A DNA stretch of 64,000 nt from assembly GCA_021774335.1 (NCBI GenBank), contig JAJFJD010000033.1:124001-188000 (forward strand). The letters run 5' to 3'. This document shows positions 16,393-25,543 of the stretch, one piece after another; within the stretch, counting starts at the first letter, position 1, and every line of letters starts with the position of its first letter. Below the pieces are notes generated by a model, which ran no database searches, was not told where the DNA came from, and worked only from the letters and a program-made list of their open reading frames with translations. The translations under genes and the position numbers were made by a program. The stretch comes from Alphaproteobacteria bacterium. Lineage in GTDB: Bacteria; Pseudomonadota; Alphaproteobacteria; UBA8366.

Positions 16393-18030
16393 ATGACCGG
16401 GACTATGACCGGGAACCCCTACGACACCGATCTCGACAAGACCGGCGCCAATTTCATGCCGTTGTCACCGCTGACCTTCATCCGGCGGGCCGCGGCGGTG
16501 TATCCCAACCGCGCCGCGGTCGTTCACGGCGATTGGCGGATTACCTGGTCTGAAGCCTATGGCCGCGCGCGGCGGCTCGCGAGCGCGTTACAGCGGCGCG
16601 GCATCGGCAAGAACGACACGGTCGCAGTGATGGCGCCCAACGTTCCCGCGATCTATGACGCGCATTACGGCGTGCCGATGGCGGGCGCGGTCTTGAACAC
16701 GATGAATGTGCGCCTCGACGCCGACACCATTGCCTTCACGCTGGACCACGGCGAAGCGAAGGTGCTGATCACCGACCGCGAATTCTCGCCGACCATCAAG
16801 GCGGCGCTCGAGAAATGCCAGTCACGGCCGCTAGTCATCGACATCGACGACCCGCTGGCAGACGGCGGCGAATTGCTCGGCGACGTCACCTACGAGGATT
16901 TCCTCGCGGAAGGCGACCCGGCTTTCGACTGGTCGTTGCCGGACGACGAATGGGACGCAATCTCGCTGAACTACACCTCGGGCACGACCGGCAATCCGAA
17001 GGGCGTCGTCTACCATCACCGCGGGGCCTACCTGCTGGCGCTCGGCAATATCCTCGCCTGGAACATGCCGGTGCATGCGACCTATCTGTGGACACTGCCG
17101 ATGTTCCACTGCAACGGCTGGTGCTTTCCGTGGACACTGGCCGCGAACGGCGGCACCAGCGTGTGCGCGCGCCGGGTCGAGCCGGCGGCGATCTTCGATG
17201 CCATCGCGGATGAAGGCGTCACGCATTTCTGCGGCGCGCCGATCGTCCTCAACATGGTGATCAACGCCAAGCCGGAGGAACGCCGGTCCTTGCCCCGCAC
17301 GGTCGAAGTGATGACCGCCGCCGCACCGCCGCCGCCCGCCGTGCTGCAACGCATGGAAGAGGACGGATTCCACATCACCCATGTCTATGGGCTTACCGAA
17401 TCCTATGGCCCGTCGGTCGTCTGCGTTTGGAACGACGAATGGAATGACCTGCCGCCGGACGAGCGGGCGCAGAAGAAATCACGCCAAGGGGTGCCCTACG
17501 CGGTGCTGGAAGACCTGATGGTCGCCGATCCCAAGACCCTGGAGCCGGTCGAGCGCAACGGCGAGGAATTGGGCGAAGTGTTCATGCGCGGCAACGTGGT
17601 GATGAAGGGCTACCTGAAGAATCCGGCGGCGACCGTGGAAGCCTTTGGCGGCGGCTGGTTCCATACCGGCGACCTCGGCGTCTGGGAACCCGATGGCTAT
17701 ATCGCGCTACGCGACCGGTCGAAGGACATCATCATCTCGGGCGGCGAGAACATCTCGACCATCGAGGTGGAAGGCGCGCTCTACGGGCACCCGAAGGTGC
17801 TGGAGGCCGCCGTCGTCGCCAAGCCCGACGACCATTGGGGCGAAGTGCCCTGCGCCTTCGTCACGCTGAAAGACGGCGAGGACGCTACCGAGCAGGAAAT
17901 CATCGACTTCTGCCGGGACGTGATGGCGCATTTCAAATGTCCGAAACAGGTCGTGTTCGGGCCGCTGCCGAAAACCTCGACCGGCAAGGTGCAAAAATTC
18001 GTGCTGCGCGATCGGATAGCGCAGAGTTAG
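16393..18030 (+). CDS. AMP-forming acyl-CoA synthetase, DmdB/AAE-like
   Basis: This 545-residue adenylate-forming ligase has the core motif LNYTSGTTGNPKGVVYHHRG, the A5-type GLTESYGPS, the hinge YIALRDRSKDIIISGGENIS and the catalytic Lys532 in PKTSTGKVQKF. The combination of size, YHHRGAYL after the P-loop and VAVMAPNVPAIYDAHYGVPM resembles DmdB methylmercaptopropionate-CoA ligases and plant acyl-activating enzymes, which take short to medium acyl chains. It is divergent from prpE and convergent with two CaiB-type CoA-transferases, seven bases apart. The exact substrate is not evident. Confidence 0.9.
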   Translation: MTGTMTGNPYDTDLDKTGANFMPLSPLTFIRRAAAVYPNRAAVVHGDWRITWSEAYGRARRLASALQRRGIGKNDTVAVMAPNVPAIYDAHYGVPMAGAVLNTMNVRLDADTIAFTLDHGEAKVLITDREFSPTIKAALEKCQSRPLVIDIDDPLADGGELLGDVTYEDFLAEGDPAFDWSLPDDEWDAISLNYTSGTTGNPKGVVYHHRGAYLLALGNILAWNMPVHATYLWTLPMFHCNGWCFPWTLAANGGTSVCARRVEPAAIFDAIADEGVTHFCGAPIVLNMVINAKPEERRSLPRTVEVMTAAAPPPPAVLQRMEEDGFHITHVYGLTESYGPSVVCVWNDEWNDLPPDERAQKKSRQGVPYAVLEDLMVADPKTLEPVERNGEELGEVFMRGNVVMKGYLKNPAATVEAFGGGWFHTGDLGVWEPDGYIALRDRSKDIIISGGENISTIEVEGALYGHPKVLEAAVVAKPDDHWGEVPCAFVTLKDGEDATEQEIIDFCRDVMAHFKCPKQVVFGPLPKTSTGKVQKFVLRDRIAQS

Positions 18031-18037
18031 CCCTCCG

Positions 18038-19234
18038 TCAGACTTCTTCGGCGGTCGCGCCGCTCTTCGCCATCGCGGCGATCTCTTCGTCCGAATAGCC
18101 CACCTCACGCAGCAGTTCCGCGCTGTGCTCGCCATGCGCGGGCGCCGGTCGTGATTGGCCGCCAGGGCTGGCGCTGAACCGGACGGGAATATCGGGAACC
18201 TTGAGCGGGCCTTCGGTCGGATGCACCGCATCCTGAAAATACCCAACCGCTTTTAGATGCGGATCTTCCGGCAGGTCTTCATAGGCGTAGATCGGCCCGC
18301 ACGGAACGTCGGCGTTTTCCAGCACTCCGCGTAGCGCCTCGGTCTCCCATTCGGCGACAATGCTGGCGAGGGTGCGGTAGAACTCGTCCGCATTCTGATA
18401 CCGCAACGCGGGATCCGAAACGCGGGGATCCGCCGCCAGGTCATCCCGCCCGACCGCCGTGAAGAAATTCAACCAATGCTTGGTCGACCCCGGCAGGATA
18501 CACAGATACCCGTCCTTGGTCGCGAACGGTTTTCGGTTGGGCAGCTTGGCGCGGCTATACCCCGCGGGACCGGCCGGCGGGTCGTAGATCATGTCGGCCC
18601 AATGTTCCATCAGATTGAAATGGACGTTGGATTCGAACATCGGCACTTCGACCGCCTGCGCCTCTCCGCTCCGCTCGCGATGAAGCAACGCCGCAATCAC
18701 CGCCTGCACGACATACAGGCCGGTCGTCTTGTCGCAGTTCATGGCCGGCATCAGCCGAGGTTCATCCGTGATCCAGGACAGGTTCGACGCGGTACCGCAC
18801 AGGCCCTGGATGATATCGTCATAGGCCGGGCGCGCCGCATAGGGGCCGTCCTGGCGGAACCCATAGGCGCCGCAATAGATCAGCTTGGGATTGACCGCGC
18901 GGCACTCGTCATAGCCCAACCCCAACCGGTCCATCGCCTGCGGCCGGATGGAATAGAGCAACACGTCGGCACCCTCGAGCAGCCGAAGCAAGGCATCGCG
19001 CCCGGCCGGCTGCTTCAGGTCCAGCATGACGCTGCGCTTGTTCTTGTTGAGGTTCATGTAGATCGAGCCCATGCCCGGCGTCTTGCCCTGCGCGTAGTTG
19101 CGCGTCTGGTCGCCGGCCGGCGATTCGATCTTGATGACGTCGGCCCCCATCTCGCCCATCATCATGGACGCCATCGGCCCCATGATGACCGTCGTCATAT
19201 CGATGATCCGATACCCTGAAAGCGGACCGGGCAT
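18038..19234 (-). CDS. CaiB/BaiF (family III) CoA-transferase, copy A
   Basis: This 398-residue protein is a family III CoA-transferase, which moves CoA between carboxylic acids. It opens LSGYRIIDMTTVIMGP, has ADVIKIESPAGDQTRNY, and the catalytic aspartate is Asp168 in MNCDKTTGLYV, where it forms the aspartyl-CoA anhydride. The C-terminal domain contains YATKDGY-type and GPIYAYEDLPEDPHL segments. It is the second gene of a tandem pair: the paralogue ends 42 bp upstream and is alignable nearly from end to end with this one. Confidence 0.92.
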   Translation of the reverse strand: MPGPLSGYRIIDMTTVIMGPMASMMMGEMGADVIKIESPAGDQTRNYAQGKTPGMGSIYMNLNKNKRSVMLDLKQPAGRDALLRLLEGADVLLYSIRPQAMDRLGLGYDECRAVNPKLIYCGAYGFRQDGPYAARPAYDDIIQGLCGTASNLSWITDEPRLMPAMNCDKTTGLYVVQAVIAALLHRERSGEAQAVEVPMFESNVHFNLMEHWADMIYDPPAGPAGYSRAKLPNRKPFATKDGYLCILPGSTKHWLNFFTAVGRDDLAADPRVSDPALRYQNADEFYRTLASIVAEWETEALRGVLENADVPCGPIYAYEDLPEDPHLKAVGYFQDAVHPTEGPLKVPDIPVRFSASPGGQSRPAPAHGEHSAELLREVGYSDEEIAAMAKSGATAEEV

Positions 19235-19276
19235 TTCACTTACTCCTAATCAAGTCTTCGCGTCTGCGTGGAAATA

Positions 19277-20482
19277 TCATCCGGCTTCACCGGCGGTGAC
19301 CGTTGCACCGTCCTGCACCATCGCGGAGATTTCGTCGTCCGACAGCCCCGCCTCGCGTAGCAGTTCGACGCTGTGCTCGCCGAGAAGCGGGGCGTGACGG
19401 TCAATGCCGCCGGGCGATTTCGAGAAAGCCGTGGGCACGTCGGCTAGAACGATGCGTCCTTCTGTCGGATGGTCGATGGTTCGGAAGAATCCGGTCGCCT
19501 TGAGTTGCGGATCGTCGAACAGGTCTTCGAGCCGGTTTACGGGGCCAGCAGGAATATCCGCTTCATCGAGCGCCGACAGCAAATCCTGCGTGGTCCACTC
19601 GGCAACGGCGGCGGCCACCATCCGGTATAGCTCGTCGACGGATTCGCTGCGTTTCGCGGGATCGGTGATGCGCGGATCGTCGACCATGTCGTCCCGGCCG
19701 ATCATGCGGAAGAAGTTCTGCCAGTGTCGCAGGGTGTAGGGCAGCATGCAGACATACCCGTCCTTGGTCGCGTACGGCCGGCGGAACGGTGCTTTCGAAC
19801 GGGAATAGCCCGGCTCGCCGAGCGGCGGATCGAACAGCATTCCCGCCGCGTGTTCGAGCATGTTGAACCCAACCATGCTTTCCAGCATGGGCACCTCGAC
19901 ATGCTGGCCCTCGCCCGTGCGCTCCCGATGGAGCAGCGCCATGGTGATCGTATAGACAAGATGCACGCCGACGATCTTGTCGACGATCGAGGACGGAATA
20001 TAGCGTGGTTCGCCGGTCGTGAAGGCCTGTGTCGCGACAAGTCCGGACAGGCCCTGGATGATGTCGTCATACGCCGCCTTGCCCGAGTAAGGACCCCCCG
20101 GCCGGAACCCCAGCGCACCCGCATAAATGATCTTCGGATTGGCCGCGCGGCATGCCTCGTAGCCGAGGCCAAGCCGCTCCATCGCTTCCGGCCGGACCGA
20201 GTAGACCAGGGCATCCGCGGACTTCACCAGCCGCAAAAGCGCATCGCGTCCTGCGGGCTTTTTGAGGTCGAGCACGAGGCTGCGTTTGTTTCGGTTGGCG
20301 TTCAGGAAAACGGTGCCCATGCCGCGGTGCCGCGCGGGCTGAATATCGCGGGTGATGTCGCCTTCCGGCGCTTCGATCTTGATGACGTCGGCGCCGTTGT
20401 CGCCGAGGATTTGCGTCGCGAAGGGCCCGAGAAAGACGGACGTCAAATCGAGAATGCGGTATCCCGCAAGCGAACCGGGCAT
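19277..20482 (-). CDS. CaiB/BaiF (family III) CoA-transferase, copy B
   Basis: This 401-residue paralogue of the next gene is also a family III CoA-transferase. The two share the same register from LAGYRILDLTSVFLGP through DLKKPAGRDALLRL to the catalytic Asp168 (IVDKIVGVHL). The C-terminal half has GPVNRLEDLFDDPQL, typical of the family. It is the first gene of the pair. Two copies together may form a heteromer or use different acceptor acids; the sequence does not decide. Confidence 0.92.
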   Translation of the reverse strand: MPGSLAGYRILDLTSVFLGPFATQILGDNGADVIKIEAPEGDITRDIQPARHRGMGTVFLNANRNKRSLVLDLKKPAGRDALLRLVKSADALVYSVRPEAMERLGLGYEACRAANPKIIYAGALGFRPGGPYSGKAAYDDIIQGLSGLVATQAFTTGEPRYIPSSIVDKIVGVHLVYTITMALLHRERTGEGQHVEVPMLESMVGFNMLEHAAGMLFDPPLGEPGYSRSKAPFRRPYATKDGYVCMLPYTLRHWQNFFRMIGRDDMVDDPRITDPAKRSESVDELYRMVAAAVAEWTTQDLLSALDEADIPAGPVNRLEDLFDDPQLKATGFFRTIDHPTEGRIVLADVPTAFSKSPGGIDRHAPLLGEHSVELLREAGLSDDEISAMVQDGATVTAGEAG

Positions 20483-20620
20483 GAAGCGCTACCTATAGGG
20501 AAAGGCCCGAGAGTGCCGCCGGGGCCGTGGGGTCGGCGCAAAATCGGCCAAATATCTCTTTTCCCTACACCGGCGTCAAACCGGCGCAGGTCGCTTCGTC
20601 ACGCCTACGGCGAAGGGGGC

Positions 20621-20830
20621 CTATTCGGTCCCGGTGAGTTCCGCCAGTTGGTCTTTGACCGCGAGTTTCTTGCGTTTAAGGTCTGAAATTTCCAGAGAGT
20701 TCGGTAATGGTCGTGCCTCCTCCTCGCGTAAGGCGGCATCGAGATCGCAATGCTGTTGCTCTAAAACCTGTATCTGATCTTCAAGAGGAAGATCCGTGTT
20801 CGTGTCTCCTGCCGTCATCGTGTTGGACAT
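20621..20830 (-). CDS. YdcH/DUF465 small protein
   Basis: This 69-residue protein belongs to the YdcH (DUF465) family, short helical hairpin proteins. The family core is visible as QIQVLEQQHCDLDAALREEE and the basic SDLKRKKLAVKDQLAEL. The start at 20830 has GGAGG with a five-base gap. Function is unknown; a second member of the family is encoded 1.9 kb away on the other strand. Confidence 0.88.
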   Translation of the reverse strand: MSNTMTAGDTNTDLPLEDQIQVLEQQHCDLDAALREEEARPLPNSLEISDLKRKKLAVKDQLAELTGTE

Positions 20831-20961
20831 ATACACCTCCACTTTGCCGTGAATGTTGCCAATAACCCCTAATTCACCGCCCACCACAGCTACTCGTTAT
20901 GGTATCGCGAGACGGGGGGCTTGTCACCACGGGTGAAGCTGCTGGCTACAGTTATTTGGGC

Positions 20962-21513
20962 CTATTCGGCCGCGGCCGGCCCGGCCCCGAAACATCCAGC
21001 GAGAATGGCCTCACAATCGGACTCGTCCGCCGGCTCCAGCATTGCACCAATCGAGCGCAGATATTGCCTGACATTGCGGTCCGCGCGGGCCGCCGCCATG
21101 ACGCTCAACTCCGCGGTTTCCTTAGCATTCGGCGTCAATGTATAGAGGAAGTCCTGTTGTTGGCGCTCGCATTGAAGCTCGATCCGCTTGACCTCGGTGC
21201 GCAGCGATTCGACTGCCGCCGCATCCATGCCCGGATAGCCGGATTTCATATGACGGCGTACCTCGCGCAGCGGCCGAACGACTTGGTCGCGCCAATCCGC
21301 CGTCGCCTCCTGCGCCGCCGTAACTTCGGCCAATTCCAACGCCGAGTCGCCTATCCGGCCCAGCCAGCAAAAGTAGAAGAAAAGATTCACGTCCACGCCG
21401 TGGCGGTCCTGCAAGCGAAGGCACGCATCCGCCACGCCATCGACGCGGTAGGCGGAAACGGAGAAATCCCAAAAGGGGTTTTTCGTTGGGTTGCTCATTG
21501 ATCCCTCGGTCAT
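20962..21513 (-). CDS. TIGR02444 (DUF2390) family protein
   Basis: This protein of about 183 residues carries the TIGR02444 signature NPFWDFSVSAYRVDGVADAC followed by LRLQDRHGVDVNLFFYFCWLG near the N-terminus. The rest is helical and ends in GAGPAAAE. It has no known activity. The ATG at 21513 overlaps the stop of the phosphofructokinase gene as ATGA, so translation is coupled; in-frame ATGs at 21528 and 21498 are possible. The coupling suggests some link to that enzyme, but no function is established. Confidence 0.85.
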   Translation of the reverse strand: MTEGSMSNPTKNPFWDFSVSAYRVDGVADACLRLQDRHGVDVNLFFYFCWLGRIGDSALELAEVTAAQEATADWRDQVVRPLREVRRHMKSGYPGMDAAAVESLRTEVKRIELQCERQQQDFLYTLTPNAKETAELSVMAAARADRNVRQYLRSIGAMLEPADESDCEAILAGCFGAGPAAAE

Positions 21514-22598
21514 TGATCCCCCAGGCATATATCCAAGGCGCGCGCCGTCGCAACGATCGGGCCGTTCACATCCACTACATGCGGCTGGGCGGTCGCGTCA
21601 GCCAAGGGCACATCGATCAGACCGCGATTGCGCCAGCCGACCATCCGGTCGAATTTCCCAGCCGCCAAGAGATCGACGGCATGCACGCCGAAGGCCGACG
21701 CCATCAGCCGGTCGCGGGCGTCGGGGGTGCCGCCACGCTGAATATGGCCAAGCACCGTCACGCGGGTTTCCGCATCGATATGGTCGGCCAAGCGGTCGGC
21801 GATGTAATGGCCGATTCCCCCGTAGCGGTGTTTCTTCGCGCTCTTCACCGTAACGGGATCGCCGCTTTCCGTCTTAACCGCCTCGGCAACCACCACCAGG
21901 GAAAAATTGCGTCCGTGGCGGCGGACGCGGTCGATCTTCTGCGCCACATGCTCCAGCGCATACGGAATCTCCGGGATCAGGATAACGTCGGCGCCGCCCG
22001 CAATCCCCGCAACGATCGCGATATGGCCGGCATCCCGCCCCATGACTTCCAGGATCATTACCCGGTCATGGCTCGCCGCGGTCGGCTGCAAGCTATCGAG
22101 CGCCGATGTCGCGGCCTGCACGGCGGTATCGTAGCCGATCGATATTTCGGTCTCGCCGACATCGTTGTCGATGGTCTTGGGAATGCAGACCAGATTGATA
22201 CCGCCCTGCTGAGCAAGCCGCCGCAAAAGGGCCTGGCTGCCGTCCCCGCCGATGCCGATCAGCGCGTCCAAGCCAAGGATTTTGTAGCCTTCGATGATCT
22301 CCTCCGATCGGTCGACGACACTGCCGTCCGGCATCGGATAGGCGAAGGGGTTGCCACGATTGGTGCTGCCTAGGATCGTGCCGCCGCGCCGCAGCAATGT
22401 CCCATCGAACTCTTCCACGGTCAGGAGACGGGCACCCACCGGCCGTTCCATCAAGCCCAGAGTTCCCTGTTCGATGCCGAATACCTCCCAGCCGAATCCG
22501 AGGACGGCGCGATGGACGACGGCGCGTAGGACGGCATTGAGACCAGCACAATCGCCGCCGCTGGTCAGCACTCCAATGCGTTTAATGTCACTCACCAT
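21510..22598 (-). CDS. 6-phosphofructokinase
   Basis: This 362-residue glycolytic enzyme phosphorylates fructose 6-phosphate. It has GVLTSGGDCAGLNAVLRAVV at the start, GIGGDGSQALLRRLA, the catalytic PKTIDNDV segment and GHIQRGGTPDARDR. At the two donor-specificity positions it has glycine (GGDGS, as in ATP enzymes) and lysine (PKTIDND, as in pyrophosphate enzymes), the mixed pattern of the group III phosphofructokinases, so the donor is not certain. I place the start at the ATG at 22598, with GGGGG just upstream. It is followed by the coupled TIGR02444 gene. Confidence 0.93.
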   Translation of the reverse strand: MVSDIKRIGVLTSGGDCAGLNAVLRAVVHRAVLGFGWEVFGIEQGTLGLMERPVGARLLTVEEFDGTLLRRGGTILGSTNRGNPFAYPMPDGSVVDRSEEIIEGYKILGLDALIGIGGDGSQALLRRLAQQGGINLVCIPKTIDNDVGETEISIGYDTAVQAATSALDSLQPTAASHDRVMILEVMGRDAGHIAIVAGIAGGADVILIPEIPYALEHVAQKIDRVRRHGRNFSLVVVAEAVKTESGDPVTVKSAKKHRYGGIGHYIADRLADHIDAETRVTVLGHIQRGGTPDARDRLMASAFGVHAVDLLAAGKFDRMVGWRNRGLIDVPLADATAQPHVVDVNGPIVATARALDICLGDQ

Positions 22599-22716
22599 AA
22601 CCCCCTTTGATGCGCCAGAGCCGGCCGGGATATCCTCGCGCACACGAAGGCCCCAAAGCCACGATTATTTTGTTACACTGCAGGCTTGATCGGAACAGGC
22701 GGCGCACGGCCAATCG

Positions 22717-22917
22717 ATGAGTAAACAAGACACCATGCGAAAACAGCTGGAAGAGCTCAAGCTGGAACATCGCGACCTGGATGATGCCATCGCCCGGGTA
22801 CTGGAAAACCCACCCTACGATCAATTGAAAGTGCAGCGGTTGAAGAAAAGAAAACTCGTCCTCAAAGACGAGATCATCCGACTCGCGGATTCGCTGCTGC
22901 CTGACATCATCGCGTAA
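22717..22917 (+). CDS. YdcH/DUF465 small protein
   Basis: This 66-residue protein is a second YdcH (DUF465) member. It reads RKQLEELKLEHRDLDDAIAR, a linker PPYDQLKVQ, then RLKKRKLVLKDEIIRLADSL, the two halves of the helical hairpin. It is divergent from the phosphofructokinase gene and ends eight bases before the haloalkane dehalogenase stop. Function is unknown. Confidence 0.9.
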   Translation: MSKQDTMRKQLEELKLEHRDLDDAIARVLENPPYDQLKVQRLKKRKLVLKDEIIRLADSLLPDIIA

Positions 22918-22924
22918 CAATTCA

Positions 22925-23854
22925 TTAGCGCGAGTTCGAAGCGCTCACCCGTTCCAGCAGCCGCGCCACTATTTCCGGACCGGCGTCCTCCTGACAGAAA
23001 TGTCCGGCCCGCTCGATCGCATCGAAGGTCGTGCCCGGAATCATCCCCGCCCATTCCTGGCCCCACGATGCCGGAAAGATCGGATCGGCCTCGCCGAAGA
23101 TCACATGCACAGGTTTGGCCCACTGCTTCAGAGCCTCGAAGGCCTGGGCTTGGCGCTCTGCCGCACCGGCCTCGGGCTCGGCATAGGGAATGCACCATGG
23201 GAATCGACGGGCACCGGCTTTCGCGGCGATGCTCCCCTCGAAGGGGGCTTCGTAGGCGCGTTCCAAGGCCACCGGGTCGGCTACCGGCCGGACCGCGGCC
23301 CGCCGCACGATCGCGCCACATGGCAAGTCATGCCGCGTCCATGCCAGCCAATGCCGGTTGGTCGCAGCATCGCGCCAAGCCTTGATCGCCGGGGAATATG
23401 CGTAGCCCTCGTGGTGCAGCCATGTGTTGAGGATCGCCAGCCGCGCGACCCGTTCAGGCATGGCAACCGCGTTGATCAGACCGATCGGCCCGCCCCAATC
23501 CTGCATCACCATCGTCATGTCGCGCAGGTCCAGGCGCGCGATCAAACCGGCCAGCCGCTCGATATGGCGGTCGATGACATACCACCGGTCGTCGGTCACC
23601 TTGTCGCTCCGGCCGAAGCCGATATGGTCAGGCGCGATGCAGCGATACCCGGCCGCGACCAGCGGCGGGATCATCTTGCGATACAGGTAGCTCCAGGTCG
23701 GCTCGCCATGCAGCAGCAGCGCAACCGGCCCCTCCCGCGGGCCTTCGTCAAGGTAGTGCGTCCGCAGCCCATCCCATTCGAGATAGTGAGGTTCGTAGGG
23801 AAAGTCCGGCAAATCGGCAAAAGCCTGATCAGGCGTTCTATAGACGTTTTCCAT
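22925..23854 (-). CDS. haloalkane dehalogenase, DhlA-like (HLD-I)
   Basis: This 309-residue alpha/beta-hydrolase enzyme resembles DhlA of Xanthobacter. Numbering from an upstream GTG (two residues longer), it has HGEPTWSYLYRKM with Glu53 as a halide-region residue, the nucleophile Asp121 next to Trp122 in MQDWGGPIGL, the acid Asp259 in FGEADPIFP and His287 in RAGHFCQED. Such enzymes hydrolyse carbon-halogen bonds, releasing halide and an alcohol. The Asp nucleophile followed by Trp separates it from esterases. The ATG at 23854 is chosen; the GTG at 23860 is the alternative. It stands alone between ydcH and aceA. Confidence 0.9.
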   Translation of the reverse strand: MENVYRTPDQAFADLPDFPYEPHYLEWDGLRTHYLDEGPREGPVALLLHGEPTWSYLYRKMIPPLVAAGYRCIAPDHIGFGRSDKVTDDRWYVIDRHIERLAGLIARLDLRDMTMVMQDWGGPIGLINAVAMPERVARLAILNTWLHHEGYAYSPAIKAWRDAATNRHWLAWTRHDLPCGAIVRRAAVRPVADPVALERAYEAPFEGSIAAKAGARRFPWCIPYAEPEAGAAERQAQAFEALKQWAKPVHVIFGEADPIFPASWGQEWAGMIPGTTFDAIERAGHFCQEDAGPEIVARLLERVSASNSR

Positions 23855-23904
23855 TGGCACATCTCTTTACGACAATGCGCCACCCTATCAGAAATGAGGA
23901 AGGA

Positions 23905-23929
23905 CCGGCCGCCATTGACTGGCGACCGG
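23905..23929 (-). terminator. hairpin after aceA
   Basis: CGCCA/TGGCG and CCGG/CCGG arms enclose a TTGAC loop (23905-23929, with one internal mismatch), 48 bp after the isocitrate lyase stop on the minus strand. The U tract is weak (interrupted by C), so termination efficiency is uncertain. Confidence 0.45.
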
Positions 23930-23976
23930 CCCCTCGCGAGACGTCGAACGCCTCGCATCGTGGGTCGAGCGTTTCG

Positions 23977-25293
23977 CTAGAACTGGGCCGTTTCGGTCGA
24001 GCCGGCCATCGCCGTGGTCGACGACTTGCCGCCGGACACCGTGTTGGAAACCGCGTCGAAGTAGCCCGTGCCCACTTCCCGCTGATGACGGGTCGCGGAA
24101 TAGCCTTCAGCCTCCGCCGCGAATTCCGCCTGCTGCAGCTCGGAATACGCCGCCATGCCCCGGTCGCGATAGTCGCGGGCCAGCCGGAAGGTGTTGTAGT
24201 TCAGGCTGTGGAAGCCAGCGAGCGTGATGAACTGGTACCTGTAGCCCATCGCCGCGATCTCGCGCTGGAACGCTTCCATCTGCGCCTCGTCCATATGCTT
24301 CGCCCAGTTGAAGGAGGGCGAGCAGTTATAGGCCAGCATCTGTTCCGGGAATTCCTTGCGGACCGCCTCGGCGAACTGCCGCGCTTCCGACAGGTCCGGG
24401 GTCGAGGTCTCGCACCAGATCAGGTCGGCATAGGGCGCCACCGCCAGACCGCGGGCAATCGCCATCTCGATACCGCCGCTCATCCGGTAGAAACCTTCGG
24501 CCGTGCGTTCGCCGGTCAGGAAGGGACGATCGCGGTCGTCAATATCGCTGGTGATCAGCCGCGCCGCGTCCGCGTCGGTCCGCGCCATCAGCACGGTCGA
24601 GACACCCATCGAGTCCGCCGCCAGCCGGGCCGCCGTCAGCGTACGGATGAACGCGCCGGTGGGCACCAGCACCTTGCCGCCGAGATGGCCGCATTTCTTT
24701 TCGGACGCAAGCTGATCCTCGAAGTGGATGCCGCTGGCGCCCGCCTCGATCATCGCCTTGGTCAGTTCGAAGGCGTTGAGCGGTCCGCCGAACCCAGCTT
24801 CCGCGTCGGCGATGATTGGCAGCATGTAATCGATCTGTTCGTCCGACGCCCCGTCGATCCGCTCCATATGCTGAACCTGATCGGCCCGCATCAAGGCCTG
24901 GTTCATGCGGCGGATCACCTTTGGAACGCTGTCCACCGGGTACAGGCTCTGGTCGGGATACATCTGCCCGGCGCTGTTGGCGTCGGCCGCGACCTGCCAG
25001 CCCGACAGATAGATTGCCTTCAGCCCCGCCTTGGCGTGCTGGACGGCCTGGTTGCCGGTGAAGGCGCCGAAGGTCGGCACGTATTTTTCGGTCTGTAGCA
25101 GCGACCACAGCTTACGCGCGCCGGCCTCGGCGATGCTGTGGCGCTCGCGGAAGGAGCCGCGCAGCCGCTCCACCTCGGCGGGCGTATAGTCGCGCTGCAC
25201 CTGATCCCAGCGGCCCGGGGCCGCGGCCGGCCAATCACGGTCCGGGCGCTCCAACAGTGATTCGAGTTCCAACTTGTCGATAATCTTGTTCAT
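23977..25293 (-). CDS. aceA: isocitrate lyase
   Basis: This 438-residue enzyme cleaves isocitrate to glyoxylate and succinate, the first step of the glyoxylate bypass. The catalytic signature [16 protein letters not shown] is present, along with [11 protein letters not shown] and YNCSPSFNW. The ATG at 25293 has GTGAGG six bases upstream; an in-frame ATG at 25308 is less well placed. It is divergent from a RamB-type regulator across a 250-base AT-rich region, so it is probably controlled by that protein. No malate synthase lies in the window. Confidence 0.96.
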   Translation of the reverse strand: MNKIIDKLELESLLERPDRDWPAAAPGRWDQVQRDYTPAEVERLRGSFRERHSIAEAGARKLWSLLQTEKYVPTFGAFTGNQAVQHAKAGLKAIYLSGWQVAADANSAGQMYPDQSLYPVDSVPKVIRRMNQALMRADQVQHMERIDGASDEQIDYMLPIIADAEAGFGGPLNAFELTKAMIEAGASGIHFEDQLASEKKCGHLGGKVLVPTGAFIRTLTAARLAADSMGVSTVLMARTDADAARLITSDIDDRDRPFLTGERTAEGFYRMSGGIEMAIARGLAVAPYADLIWCETSTPDLSEARQFAEAVRKEFPEQMLAYNCSPSFNWAKHMDEAQMEAFQREIAAMGYRYQFITLAGFHSLNYNTFRLARDYRDRGMAAYSELQQAEFAAEAEGYSATRHQREVGTGYFDAVSNTVSGGKSSTTAMAGSTETAQF

Positions 25294-25409
25294 AACAGCC
25301 TCACTCATTGCGAATTGGGTTTGATCCGTCCGCTTCTCCCTGTCTGGACGATCCAGCGGTCCAACCGGTAACCGCAGAATTCAATGCCGTGAAGTCGAAG
25401 CAAGTTATA

Positions 25410-25519
25410 TTAGTAAATTCATCACTAAACAGAAAAATTATCTATAACTTCTTGCTATACAAAAGTTTTAGATGTAAATGATAAGAGTATTTATTTTTGT
25501 AAAGTGTAAATCTTGTAAA
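25410..25519. promoter_or_regulatory. probable operator/promoter region between aceA and the RamB-type gene
   Basis: Four copies of TGTAAA occur on the plus strand at 25473, 25498, 25505 and 25514, and an inverted repeat TTAGT-N9-ACTAA lies at 25410-25428. TGCTATAC at 25453-25460 is an extended -10-like element for the regulator. The stretch is much richer in A+T than its neighbours. RamB-type proteins bind AAAGTTTGC/TTGCAAA-like sites; these TGTAAA boxes could be the local variant. Confidence 0.5.
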
Positions 25520-25543
25520 TACCGCTTTCTCGAGGATAAACGA

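Noticed and set aside
23854..25098. A 414-codon open frame on the plus strand opposite aceA
   Set aside because: It is antisense to isocitrate lyase, has Arg/Gly/His-rich composition without any domain, and results from high GC and codon bias.
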